DNA of 64,000 nucleotides, taken from NCBI RefSeq assembly GCF_002243045.1, contig NZ_MBKP01000007.1, positions 1 through 64,000 on the forward strand, given 5' to 3'. The DNA comes from Methanolobus psychrotolerans (GTDB taxonomy: Archaea; Halobacteriota; Methanosarcinia; Methanosarcinales; Methanosarcinaceae). The notes beneath the pieces are model-generated. The model saw only the letters and a list, made by a program, of their open reading frames with translations. It was not told the DNA's origin and searched no databases. Shown one piece after another: positions 1-7,568 of the stretch; the first letter of the stretch is position 1, and each line of letters starts with the position of its first letter. The position numbers were made by a program, and so were the translations under genes.

Positions 1-170
1 GAGCAGCTACGCGCTAAGGAATAAGAGCTGAATGCATCTAAGCTCGAAATCTGACTCAAAAAGAGACCACATTAAGGATCCCGGTATAAGACCGGTTTGA
101 TAGGGTCGGGATGTACGCACCAAGGCAACGAGGTGTTCAGTCCGCGGCTACTAATAATCCGTGCCTGTCT
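1..170 (+). rRNA. 23S ribosomal RNA, 3' end (partial)
   Basis: This is the last part of domain VI of a large-subunit rRNA. The stretch around 99-165 (TGATAGGGTCGGGATGT, then ACTAATAATCCGT) lines up by eye with the conserved 23S 3' end, where bacteria have TTGATAGGCCGGGTGTG and ACTAATGAACCGT. The gene begins before the window. The exact 3' end is an estimate from that alignment; a processing-stem sequence should follow. A tRNA-Cys and a 5S gene follow on the same strand, so this is the tail of an rRNA operon. Confidence 0.9.
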
Positions 171-230
171 GTCTTGCTTTGTCCAGGCGAAATCTGATAT
201 GTGCATGCTTACTATACACGAACTTAAGGT

Positions 231-241
231 GAAATATAAAT
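231..241 (+). promoter_or_regulatory. possible internal TATA box before tRNA-Cys/5S
   Basis: AAATATAAAT lies about 30-40 bases before the first base of tRNA-Cys. That is roughly where an archaeal TATA box would sit if tRNA-Cys and 5S had their own start in addition to read-through from the 23S gene. No clear BRE purine run precedes it, so this is only a candidate. Confidence 0.3.
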
Positions 242-270
242 GCAATGGATTCATTACTGAATCGCTCATT

Positions 271-342
271 GCCAAGGTGGCGGAGCGGCTACGCAATCGC
301 CTGCAGAGCGATTCCATTCCGGTTCGAATCCGGACCTTGGCT
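271..342 (+). tRNA. tRNA-Cys (anticodon GCA)
   Basis: A full cloverleaf can be drawn: acceptor GCCAAGG/CCTTGGC, anticodon stem ATCGC/GCGAT closing the loop CTGCAGA (anticodon GCA), and T arm TCCGG-TTCGAAT-CCGGA. The discriminator is T (U73), the usual tRNA-Cys identity base. It lies between the 23S and 5S genes. The window also encodes SepRS, the enzyme that charges tRNA-Cys with phosphoserine in methanogens. Confidence 0.95.
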
Positions 343-368
343 TTAAATTTTACCATTCATTATGAGAG

Positions 369-492
369 AGTTTGGCGGCCATAGCGGCGGGGAGATTCCT
401 GTACCCATCCCGAACACAGAAGATAAGCCCGCCAGCGTTCCTTACTGTACTGAAGTACGAGAGTCTTCGGGAACTCTGGATCGCTGCCAACT
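369..492 (+). rRNA. 5S ribosomal RNA
   Basis: The sequence has the archaeal 5S form: terminal helix GAGTTTGGCGGC pairing with GCTGCCAACTC, the loop A region CCCATCCCGAACACAG, and the distal TACTGTACTGAAGTACGAGAG arm. The ends are placed by pairing of the terminal helix and may be off by a few bases. It follows tRNA-Cys by 26 bases. Confidence 0.92.
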
Positions 493-723
493 CACTCATT
501 ATATTTATTTTTATCTAATTTCTTTTCTTTAAACATCTTGTTTGTAAGTTCACTTGCATGGTGTCTAATATTTAATCAGTATCATGTTTTAATATTTTAT
601 TTATCAGTTTTTACCAAATCCTCTTCTTACTTATAAATAGCATTCTCTACTCAATGTTGAGGAGGCACAATAAGAATCCTACTGACTCTTCGGTCAGCAT
701 CAGATATTAAGTCCTGAAAGGAA

Positions 724-738
724 GCTTAAATATATCTT
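724..738 (+). promoter_or_regulatory. TATA-like element for tgtA
   Basis: TTAAATATATCTTAA centres about 26 bases before the tgtA ATG, and no Shine-Dalgarno sequence lies between. If this is the TATA box, transcription would begin at or next to the start codon and the tgtA mRNA would be leaderless. A second TATA-like element, TTATAAAT at 631-638, would start a transcript near 657 that contains GAGGAGG and a small CTGAC/GTCAG hairpin. I see no gene in 493-756. Confidence 0.45.
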
Positions 739-756
739 AAACTCCTCTACAGGCTC

Positions 757-2226
757 ATGTCATCACAATTCGATATAATCCATAAGGATGCAGCAGGGCG
801 TATAGGTAAACTGACAACTCCACATGGGGTAGTCGAAACGCCAACTGTAATGCCTGTCATCAATCCCAATATCCAGACAATAAAACCCTCAGACATGAGG
901 GAGTTCGGTGCTGAGATACTTATCACCAATTCATACATCATCTATCGCAAAGAAGAGCTAAGGGAAAAGGCACTCAAGGGTGGTCTTCATGCACTTCTCG
1001 ATTTTGATGGTCCTATTATGACAGATTCCGGTTCATTCCAGCTATCTGTCTATGGTGAGGTTGAGGTCACCAATGAACTGATAATTGATTTCCAGCAGAA
1101 GATCGGAAGTGATATTGGTGTTCCTCTGGATATCCCCACACCCCCTGATGTTTCCTATGAGCGTGCAAAGGAAGAAATGGACATCACAATTCAACGTCTT
1201 AAGGATGCAAGAGAGCTTGTAAAAGGAGATATGCTTCTTGCAGGTCCTGTACAGGGTTCTACTTTCAGGGAACTGCGTGAGGAGTGTGCCCGTGAGCTTT
1301 CAGATGTGGGCTTTGATGTATATCCATTTGGAGCGGTGGTCCCATTGATGGAATCCTATCGATATGCAGACCTTGTGGATGTAATTGCTTCCGCCAAGAA
1401 AGGACTTGATCCTACAGCACCTGTCCATCTGTTCGGTGCAGGGCATCCAATGATGTTTGCGCTGGCTGTTGCTCTTGGATGTGACCTATTTGACTCTGCT
1501 GCATATGCTCTGTATGCAAAGGATAGGCGTTACATAACATCCAGAGGAACATATCATGTAGATACTCTGAAGTACCTTCCGTGTTCCTGTCCTGTATGTA
1601 TGGCTCACAGCGCTGAAGAGCTGAAAAAAGCCCACAATTGTACTGAGCTTCTTGCCAGGCACAACCTCTATGTTACATTCCAGGAGATGCGTGAGGTTAA
1701 GCAGGCAATCTGGGAAGGCAATCTTCTTGAACTTGTGGAACAGCGATGTCGTTCTCATCCAAGGATGCTGGAAGCCCTTAAGCAAATGTATACTTATTCT
1801 CCGTGGCTGGAAGAGTGTGACCCGTCTTCCAAGTCGACATTCTTCTACTGCGGACCGGAATCCTCAAAGAGACCTGAAGTACTGCGCTTCAACAAACAAC
1901 TTGAAAGACTTACCATCAAAGGTTCAGTGCTGATCAGGGCCTATCCCACAAAAAAGGACAGTGACTATGACAATGTCCTGATATTCAAGCCTCCACTTGG
2001 CTCCTATCCGCAGGAATTAGCAGAGGTCTATCCTTTCAATGCTGAGGTTGTAAGAAATCCGGACTATGAATCCCTGGAAAGTGCTTATATGAATACTATA
2101 AGGCTTGTAGAACTGAACCCCGATGCAAAATTCACTTTCCTTATGCAGGATAAATTCGAGCATCCTCTTATGGATAGGCTCAGGGGCATGGATAATTTCA
2201 TGTTTTTCTCTTCGCAGAAAGAGTAA
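757..2226 (+). CDS. tgtA: archaeosine tRNA-guanine(15) transglycosylase TgtA
   Basis: Exchanges guanine-15 in the D-loop of archaeal tRNAs for preQ0, the first tRNA-bound step of archaeosine synthesis. The TGT barrel fills the first 300 residues: MTDSGSFQ at 88-95 is the conserved substrate-binding Asp motif, and the GCDLFDSA segment near 241-248 carries the probable nucleophile region. C276, C278, C281 and H302 form the zinc site. At 489 residues it is shorter than the roughly 580-residue Pyrococcus-type enzymes, and I see no complete C-terminal PUA domain, so it probably matches the shorter Methanosarcinales form. It stands alone between the rRNA operon and a hairpin terminator. RaSEA, which acts later on the same base, is at 60.4 kb. 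Confidence 0.93.
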   Translation: MSSQFDIIHKDAAGRIGKLTTPHGVVETPTVMPVINPNIQTIKPSDMREFGAEILITNSYIIYRKEELREKALKGGLHALLDFDGPIMTDSGSFQLSVYGEVEVTNELIIDFQQKIGSDIGVPLDIPTPPDVSYERAKEEMDITIQRLKDARELVKGDMLLAGPVQGSTFRELREECARELSDVGFDVYPFGAVVPLMESYRYADLVDVIASAKKGLDPTAPVHLFGAGHPMMFALAVALGCDLFDSAAYALYAKDRRYITSRGTYHVDTLKYLPCSCPVCMAHSAEELKKAHNCTELLARHNLYVTFQEMREVKQAIWEGNLLELVEQRCRSHPRMLEALKQMYTYSPWLEECDPSSKSTFFYCGPESSKRPEVLRFNKQLERLTIKGSVLIRAYPTKKDSDYDNVLIFKPPLGSYPQELAEVYPFNAEVVRNPDYESLESAYMNTIRLVELNPDAKFTFLMQDKFEHPLMDRLRGMDNFMFFSSQKE

Positions 2227-2263
2227 AATTAGTTTCAATATCAAATCTAAAAAGGAAAAGAAA

Positions 2264-2288
2264 ATCTGAATACTTCTGGTATTCAGAT
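2264..2288 (+). terminator. hairpin after tgtA
   Basis: ATCTGAATAC and GTATTCAGAT form a perfect 10-bp stem with a 5-base loop, 38 bases after the tgtA stop. It is followed by TCTTATTG and then a T-rich stretch, which fits an archaeal intrinsic terminator. Confidence 0.6.
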
Positions 2289-2392
2289 TCTTATTGTCCA
2301 ATTCTATTTTATTTTTAGACATGTCCGACCCATTTTAAGTCCGATAACCCTAATACTAATATACGATACTGGAAATTAGGAGCTATAATCTA

Positions 2393-3352
2393 TTGGTGAT
2401 GATATACTTGGTTTCGACTTCAGGCTCTAAAATACGAAATCCTTATCTTGAACTGTTAAGGCCGGAAATTGCAGATATGGATTTTGCTCTCCCCGCCGCA
2501 AGTGCTTTGCTGGCATCCTATCTTGCAACAGGGCTATTGCCGGACCCATTACTCTTTATAATAGCTGTTATCGGGGGTTATGCAGCCATTACAAGCTCTT
2601 ATGTTTACAACGATTGCTGTGATATTGACATAGACCTGATCAATCTCCCAAACCGTCCACTGGTATCCAATAAACTAAGCCGAGGGCAGGCTATGAAATA
2701 TGCAGGGTTGTTGTTCCTTATAGCCAGTGCAGCAGCCCTTTACCTGAATCCGGAGTCTTTCTTAGTGCTGGTGATAGCAGTCATTACTATTAGTGTATAC
2801 TCAAAACTTGCAAAAAGACTGACATTTCTTAGTTTTGTACCTGTGGGAATTGCTTACGGACTTGTGCCTATAGGTATCTGGCTGGCATTTGATCCTGCCG
2901 GAATCCTCAAAGGTCCGGATTATGGTTCTATGCTTCCTCTTTCTGCCATATTCCTTGGTTTGATGATGTGTTTCACAGACTGGGGTTTTACCCTCTCTGG
3001 TGTTGCCAGGGATGTGGAAGGCGACAGGGCCAGGGGGGCACCGACATTCCCTGTGACATTTGGCATACCTTCAACATCAAAATTCGTTTCATTCATGTGG
3101 GTTGTAGGTGTAATAGCTTCGGTAGCCATCGGACTTACAGCACAGTTAGGTCCTATCTACTTTGCAGGTGCACTGCTAGCAGGTGTGTGGATGCTCACAC
3201 AGTCATTTGATTTCATAAAAAACCCTACAGAGCAGCGTGGCGGAAAATTGTTCCTTCAGGGATCCAGATATAGGGGTATCATGTTTGGTTCTCTTATACT
3301 TGATGTAATACTTTGCATACTTGTTCCGGCATATTCCGGTATATTATGGTAA
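2393..3352 (+). CDS. UbiA-family prenyltransferase
   Basis: Integral membrane aromatic/polyol prenyltransferase. The two metal-diphosphate motifs of the family are both present: N73-D74-x2-D77-x3-D81 and a DVEGD motif in the second half. About eight or nine hydrophobic segments can be seen over 319 residues, the usual size. It starts at TTG 2393, ten bases after AGGAG; ATG 2399 is the alternative. It opens an operon with a geranylgeranyl reductase-family flavoprotein (27-base gap) and a radical SAM protein (3-base gap). Archaeal UbiA proteins include digeranylgeranylglyceryl phosphate synthase (membrane lipid) and putative quinone or methanophenazine prenyltransferases. Sequence alone does not tell me which this is; the neighbours favour a reduced prenylated small molecule. 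Confidence 0.88.
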   Translation: MVMIYLVSTSGSKIRNPYLELLRPEIADMDFALPAASALLASYLATGLLPDPLLFIIAVIGGYAAITSSYVYNDCCDIDIDLINLPNRPLVSNKLSRGQAMKYAGLLFLIASAAALYLNPESFLVLVIAVITISVYSKLAKRLTFLSFVPVGIAYGLVPIGIWLAFDPAGILKGPDYGSMLPLSAIFLGLMMCFTDWGFTLSGVARDVEGDRARGAPTFPVTFGIPSTSKFVSFMWVVGVIASVAIGLTAQLGPIYFAGALLAGVWMLTQSFDFIKNPTEQRGGKLFLQGSRYRGIMFGSLILDVILCILVPAYSGILW

Positions 3353-3379
3353 GAATTGTGGTAAAAGACGAGGTTCAAA

Positions 3380-4537
3380 ATGGATGCAGATATCATTGTA
3401 ATAGGGGCTTCCCCTGCAGGGGTCATGGCAGCAAGGAACGCATCAGCTAAAGGCTGCAAAGTGATCCTGCTTGATAAAAAGGAAGCGGCAGGTGTACCAA
3501 CTCACCCGGCAAATACTTTTTTCAAAGGGATGTTTGACCGGACAGGTGAAGAGGTAGACCAGAGTTATGTCATCAAGAACCTCAAAGGTGCCTATATCAT
3601 AGCACCCTCCGGCAGGAACGTCATCTTTGAAGGGGATGCTTATTTCCTTGACAGGAAAAAATTTGATGAATTTTACATTCGCCAGGCTGAAGAAGCAGGT
3701 GCAGACATCCGCTTTGGAATTGAAGTTCACAATGTTCTCAGGGCTGAAGGAGGCTTTATAGTAAGCACTTCCAGGGGTAAGATAAGGTGCAGGCTTGTTA
3801 TCGTTTCAGATGGCATCAATTCCCGGATTGCTGCCCTTCTGGGTATGAAACCTATAAAATATCCTAAGGACATTGCCTGGTCCCTTGAAGCGGAGATTGA
3901 AGCTGATGGTATTGGTGAGCCTGATATGTTTGAATATTATGTAGGCAACCATGCACCTGGGTGGAAATCAACTTATTCTCCATGTGGCAGGAATCGGGCA
4001 ACTCTTGGTATGTATGTCCGCGGACACGGCAAGGATGTTTCTGACTTCTTTGATGGGTGGCTTGGAAATTTTAAGGCCCTGAAAGGACTCGATGAAGTAA
4101 AGATAATAAGCAAATCCGTAGGTGGCGATCCGATTGTGGCAATACCTGGTGAGCTGGTTGCTGATGGTATCATGATAACCGGTGGCTCTGCTGCCCAGTC
4201 AGGTATCGGATATGGCATGCATGCAGGACAGATGTGCGGTGATGTTGCAGCCGATGCCATTGCAAAGGGTGATATGTCAAAGAATTTCCTTAATGAATAT
4301 AGGAGACGCTGGAATTCTGCATATCGGACTGAGTATTATCTGGGAAGGTTTGCCCTTGAAACTCTCAGGAAAATGACCGATAAAGAGATAGATGAGCTTA
4401 TGAAAGTCTTTGAAGGTGAGGACCTGAAAGTTCTTGGTGGCAGTCCTTTTAACCAGGCATTACAGATATCAAAGATGATACTGAAAAATAATCCCTCTTC
4501 TATACTTTCGTACAGGGCTGTTTTCAGGGCGAAGTGA
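3380..4537 (+). CDS. geranylgeranyl reductase-family FAD protein
   Basis: Flavin-dependent reductase that saturates prenyl double bonds. The N-terminus has a Rossmann FAD site with the variant IGASPAGVMAARNA at about 8-21, and a second FAD motif, IVSDGINSRIA, near residue 145. A glycine-rich ITGGSAAQSGIGYGMHAGQ segment around 270-290 is typical of the GGR family. Length (385) is close to the usual 390-400. ATG at 3380 follows GAGGT by five bases. It sits between a UbiA prenyltransferase and a radical SAM gene, so its substrate is probably the prenyl chain that UbiA attaches or its precursor; the general lipid GGR of this organism may be encoded elsewhere. Confidence 0.9.
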   Translation: MDADIIVIGASPAGVMAARNASAKGCKVILLDKKEAAGVPTHPANTFFKGMFDRTGEEVDQSYVIKNLKGAYIIAPSGRNVIFEGDAYFLDRKKFDEFYIRQAEEAGADIRFGIEVHNVLRAEGGFIVSTSRGKIRCRLVIVSDGINSRIAALLGMKPIKYPKDIAWSLEAEIEADGIGEPDMFEYYVGNHAPGWKSTYSPCGRNRATLGMYVRGHGKDVSDFFDGWLGNFKALKGLDEVKIISKSVGGDPIVAIPGELVADGIMITGGSAAQSGIGYGMHAGQMCGDVAADAIAKGDMSKNFLNEYRRRWNSAYRTEYYLGRFALETLRKMTDKEIDELMKVFEGEDLKVLGGSPFNQALQISKMILKNNPSSILSYRAVFRAK

Positions 4538-4540
4538 ACC

Positions 4541-5686
4541 ATGAAGAATAAGTATTACTTCTACAAAAATCCATTTTTCAAGGTGTATGCCCGGATAGAG
4601 AATAACCGGGTGAAAATGGAGACCTCTGGTATTGCATCTTCAATTATGGGTTCTTTTGTTTCGGATATGATGGCGATATTCGAAGATACAAAACCATGTA
4701 AGGTGGAACCGGGGCAATTGATATATTCCATCTGGATGCCCCCGATACCCAGTAAGGCGTTCGACAGGCTTGTATCAAGCCAGATGAGTGCAATGAGGGG
4801 CAAGTACGTCCCGGAACAGATCACCATCTCGATTACGGAAGAGTGCCCAAACAGATGCCTGCACTGTGCTCTTCCAGATACGAAAAATAAAGCGAGGCTC
4901 AGTTCTGATGTTGTGAGAAGCATCATTGACCAGACTCTGGATTTAGGTACTACTCTCATCATATTCGATGGTGGGGAGCCTTTGTTGTATGATGGTCTTG
5001 AAGATTTAATCAGTTATGTTGATAAATCCAGAGCAATTGCTGGTCTTTTTACATCCGGTGTGGGCATGACTCCTCAACGCGCATCACGTATGAAGGATGC
5101 AGGTCTTTCAATGCTAAGTGTAAGCTTTGACAGTTCAAATGAAGTAGGGCACGACTTCATGCGTGGGAGATCTGGAGTGTTCAACGACGCGGTAAATGCA
5201 ATAAAGAATGGTCTGAATGCAGGTCTTCTGGTTGGCATCTATGTTGTCCTGTCTCCCAGAAACATCGATGAACTTGATGATTTCTATGAACTTGCAACAA
5301 AACTGGGTGTGCATGAACTTTCATTCTATGAGATAGTTCCTACCGGAAGGTGGCAGGGCCATGAGAAGGAAATCCTCTCAGCCGAAGATCTTAAAAAATT
5401 TGATGATTTTGTAGAGCGCACGTCTCATGCAGAAGGTCCACGTGTTTTCCCAATCCCTCAGATCATAAGGAAAATGGGCTGTTTTGCCGGCAGAAAATGG
5501 CTTCATGTCACTCCTGAAGGTGATGTCCTGCCATGTGCATGCATGCCAAAACCATATGGCAACATTCATAATGAAGCCCTGGCTACAATATGGAAAAAAA
5601 TATACAAAGACCCGGTTTTCAACTCCGGCCCATGTCTTATGAGGGATTCGGAGTTCCGAAAAGTCCATCTTGGACTTGAAAAATAG
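4541..5686 (+). CDS. radical SAM protein with SPASM/Twitch-like C-terminus
   Basis: C102-x3-C106-x2-C109 binds the SAM-cleaving 4Fe-4S cluster, and GGEPLL near 146 is the SAM-binding GGE motif. The C-terminal part has further cysteines (CFAGRKW near 309, CACMP near 330, then CLMRD), the pattern of an auxiliary-cluster SPASM or Twitch domain. The first 90 residues before the barrel are unusual and lack a motif I know. The gene begins three bases after the reductase stop, so it is probably co-translated. Families with this layout modify peptides, tRNA or small molecules. Here the partners suggest chemistry on a prenylated compound, but the reaction is unknown. Confidence 0.85.
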   Translation: MKNKYYFYKNPFFKVYARIENNRVKMETSGIASSIMGSFVSDMMAIFEDTKPCKVEPGQLIYSIWMPPIPSKAFDRLVSSQMSAMRGKYVPEQITISITEECPNRCLHCALPDTKNKARLSSDVVRSIIDQTLDLGTTLIIFDGGEPLLYDGLEDLISYVDKSRAIAGLFTSGVGMTPQRASRMKDAGLSMLSVSFDSSNEVGHDFMRGRSGVFNDAVNAIKNGLNAGLLVGIYVVLSPRNIDELDDFYELATKLGVHELSFYEIVPTGRWQGHEKEILSAEDLKKFDDFVERTSHAEGPRVFPIPQIIRKMGCFAGRKWLHVTPEGDVLPCACMPKPYGNIHNEALATIWKKIYKDPVFNSGPCLMRDSEFRKVHLGLEK

Positions 5687-5735
5687 TTGTGTTCAGAAAT
5701 AACTGTCCACAAGGTAGCACTTAATAAAAACAGTT

Positions 5736-5758
5736 GAAAAAAGGGTGAAAATCACCCT
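5736..5758 (-). terminator. terminator of the coiled-coil gene
   Basis: On the minus strand AGGGTGA and TCACCCT form a 7-bp stem with a 3-base loop, followed directly by a run of T. It begins 12 bases past the stop of the minus-strand coiled-coil gene and may also slow the converging radical SAM transcript. Confidence 0.65.
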
Positions 5759-5769
5759 CTTAAATTTGA

Positions 5770-6630
5770 TTATTTCAGGAAACCAGATCTTTGGAGTGCC
5801 ATAAGGTTCTCCATGGTAAGCTTTTCACCAGATTTGAACTTATCAAAGATGTCTTCTGCATCCTTGCGTGCATCTGCTTTTGCAGCTTCCTTCTTTCCAT
5901 CAACATCGCCCTTCTTCATCTTGCGGACTTCTTTGTCGATATCTCGGATCTCTTTCTGGGCTGCGATGAAGAGTTTGTGCTGTTCATCAGCTTTTTCCTG
6001 GAAGTGAACGAATTCTTTGTGAGCAGCATCAGATTCTGCGCGAATCTTGTCAGCTTCTTTGAAGGTGGTAATCATCTTGTCATGATATTCCTGAGCCTTC
6101 TGTGCATACTCTGAAAGTGTAGCGTGATAAGTTGAAGCTTCGTCCCTGATCTCCTGTGCTTCTGCCAGCAGTTTCTTGAGTTCTTCATTTCCTTCAAGCT
6201 GCTGTTTCTTTTGTACATATTGCTTCTGGAGTTCAGTTATCTTGTTGACCAGTTCTCTTTCCTTGTTGGTTGTGAGTACTTCTGTCTGCTGTGCAAATTC
6301 CAGCCTGTCGATTTCCTTGCGGATATCTTTGATAGAAGGGCCACCAAGGTTGTTCTCATTACGTATCTGGTCTATCTTGGCAAATACGTCGTTTGCCTTG
6401 TTGTTGACCTCATCACGGAGTACTTTATGTTCCTTTACCTTCTCGTTGTTCTCGTCACGGAGCACTTTGTATTCCTGGGCTTCGTTAATAAGGTCCTTAG
6501 TCTTCTTATTCAGCTCATTGCGCTTTGTTGCAAGTGTGCTTGCCTCAGCATTAAGCTCGTTACGTTTCTCCTTGTATTCTTCTGACAGAGTCTTAAGCTC
6601 AGTCTTCTTGTCGTTCAGTTCTTTCATCAT
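5770..6630 (-). CDS. archaeal coiled-coil protein, function unknown
   Basis: Almost the whole protein is a long, highly charged alpha-helix rich in Glu, Lys, Asp and Asn, with repeated ELN and LRDE patterns and no hydrophobic core domain, so it is probably an extended coiled coil. A short C-terminal segment (GEKLTMENLMALQRSGFLK region) is less charged. I place the start at 6630, where GGGAGG lies 11 bases upstream; an upstream ATG at 6678 would overlap serB by 8 bases. Proteins of this shape next to serB are, as I recall, conserved in methanogens and haloarchaea with no known role. It is read from the same strand just after serB, so it is likely co-transcribed with it. Confidence 0.8.
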   Translation of the reverse strand: MMKELNDKKTELKTLSEEYKEKRNELNAEASTLATKRNELNKKTKDLINEAQEYKVLRDENNEKVKEHKVLRDEVNNKANDVFAKIDQIRNENNLGGPSIKDIRKEIDRLEFAQQTEVLTTNKERELVNKITELQKQYVQKKQQLEGNEELKKLLAEAQEIRDEASTYHATLSEYAQKAQEYHDKMITTFKEADKIRAESDAAHKEFVHFQEKADEQHKLFIAAQKEIRDIDKEVRKMKKGDVDGKKEAAKADARKDAEDIFDKFKSGEKLTMENLMALQRSGFLK

Positions 6631-6670
6631 TTCTTTATTATCCTCCCGGTCCAGCAAAAAAGCTGGCATT

Positions 6671-7444
6671 TCATGCATCTCTAATGCACGATACTTGGCC
6701 TTTTTCCGGGTCCAGTAACTGGATGACCGGTATAACTGCTTCTAGGTTCTTTTCTGTTATGACAATATCAGCATGCTCACGGAGGATTGGTTTGGAATTA
6801 AATGCTATGGCATATCTTGCCCTTTTGAATATACATATGTCATTGGCACCATCACCAACCACTATGCATTCGTCAGGTTCTATTCCGTATTTCCGGGAGA
6901 TAATCTCAAGAACATGTTCCTTGGAACTCTGTCCTGTAAGAGGGCCCCTTACCTCTCCTGTCAGACGTCCATCGTCTATCAGAAGTTCATTTGAGACTAC
7001 GTGATCTATTCCAAGTGCTTCGCCAACACGCTCTGCAGCTATGGTGAATCCACCAGAGATCATTGCAGTTTTATAACCTCGGGATTTCAGGTAATTGACA
7101 AGTTCTTTCGCACCAGGCATAAAAGGCATTTTGTCAAGTGCATCATGTGCTTTATCAAGCGGAAGTCCTCTTAGCAGCCTTACTCTTTCAAGAAGTGCAT
7201 CGGAGTAATCCATTTCTCCATGCATTGCTCTTTCTGTAATTAAGGCTACTTTGTCCCCCACTCCTGCGGCATGTGCGAGCTCGTCAATGGTCTCCGCATC
7301 AATAAGGGTGCTGTCCATATCAAAAACTACTAACTTTATCCTATCAGAATTATTGCTGGTACGACTCACTTCATCAAACCTGGAATTTGAATCCCGCATT
7401 GAAACAGTATTTAAGTGCCGAGATTGATGTGAGATAAGTTGCAT
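6671..7444 (-). CDS. serB: phosphoserine phosphatase SerB
   Basis: HAD-family enzyme that removes phosphate from O-phosphoserine, the last step of serine synthesis. Motif I, DMDSTLIDAETIDE, gives the nucleophile and acid Asp (D42, D44); motif II is MISGGFT; motif III and IV appear in KYGIEPDECIVVGDGANDICIF. The CAP domain lies between motifs I and II. The protein ends soon after the last HAD strand. The first 35 or so residues before LVVFD are extra; starts at 7399 (ATG) or 7369 (GTG after AGGTTTGATGAA) are possible and would give a more usual length. Phosphoserine is also the substrate SepRS puts on tRNA-Cys in this organism, so the enzyme sits at a branch point. Confidence 0.92.
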   Translation of the reverse strand: MQLISHQSRHLNTVSMRDSNSRFDEVSRTSNNSDRIKLVVFDMDSTLIDAETIDELAHAAGVGDKVALITERAMHGEMDYSDALLERVRLLRGLPLDKAHDALDKMPFMPGAKELVNYLKSRGYKTAMISGGFTIAAERVGEALGIDHVVSNELLIDDGRLTGEVRGPLTGQSSKEHVLEIISRKYGIEPDECIVVGDGANDICIFKRARYAIAFNSKPILREHADIVITEKNLEAVIPVIQLLDPEKGQVSCIRDA

Positions 7445-7568
7445 TACTTTTAAGGTTTTCGGGTAGAATTGCTTTCAGTTATCTTATTTTTTATGAATGA
7501 TGTATTGCTATGGCTCCATTCCAAAAATAATATATGCTACACTGCCCATTGCACTACTGTGATTTTAT

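Noticed and set aside
72-384. Open frames of 94-95 codons on both strands across the 23S/tRNA-Cys/5S region
   Set aside because: They lie on rRNA and tRNA sequence and have no ribosome site; chance frames.
500-756. C/D box small RNA upstream of tgtA
   Set aside because: CTGA boxes occur near 685 and 713 and a degenerate C box near 654, but no good C' box; too weak to call.
6176-6718. 180-codon Ser/Leu-rich frame opposite the coiled-coil gene
   Set aside because: Low-complexity reading of the complement of a Lys/Glu-rich coding sequence; no start signal.
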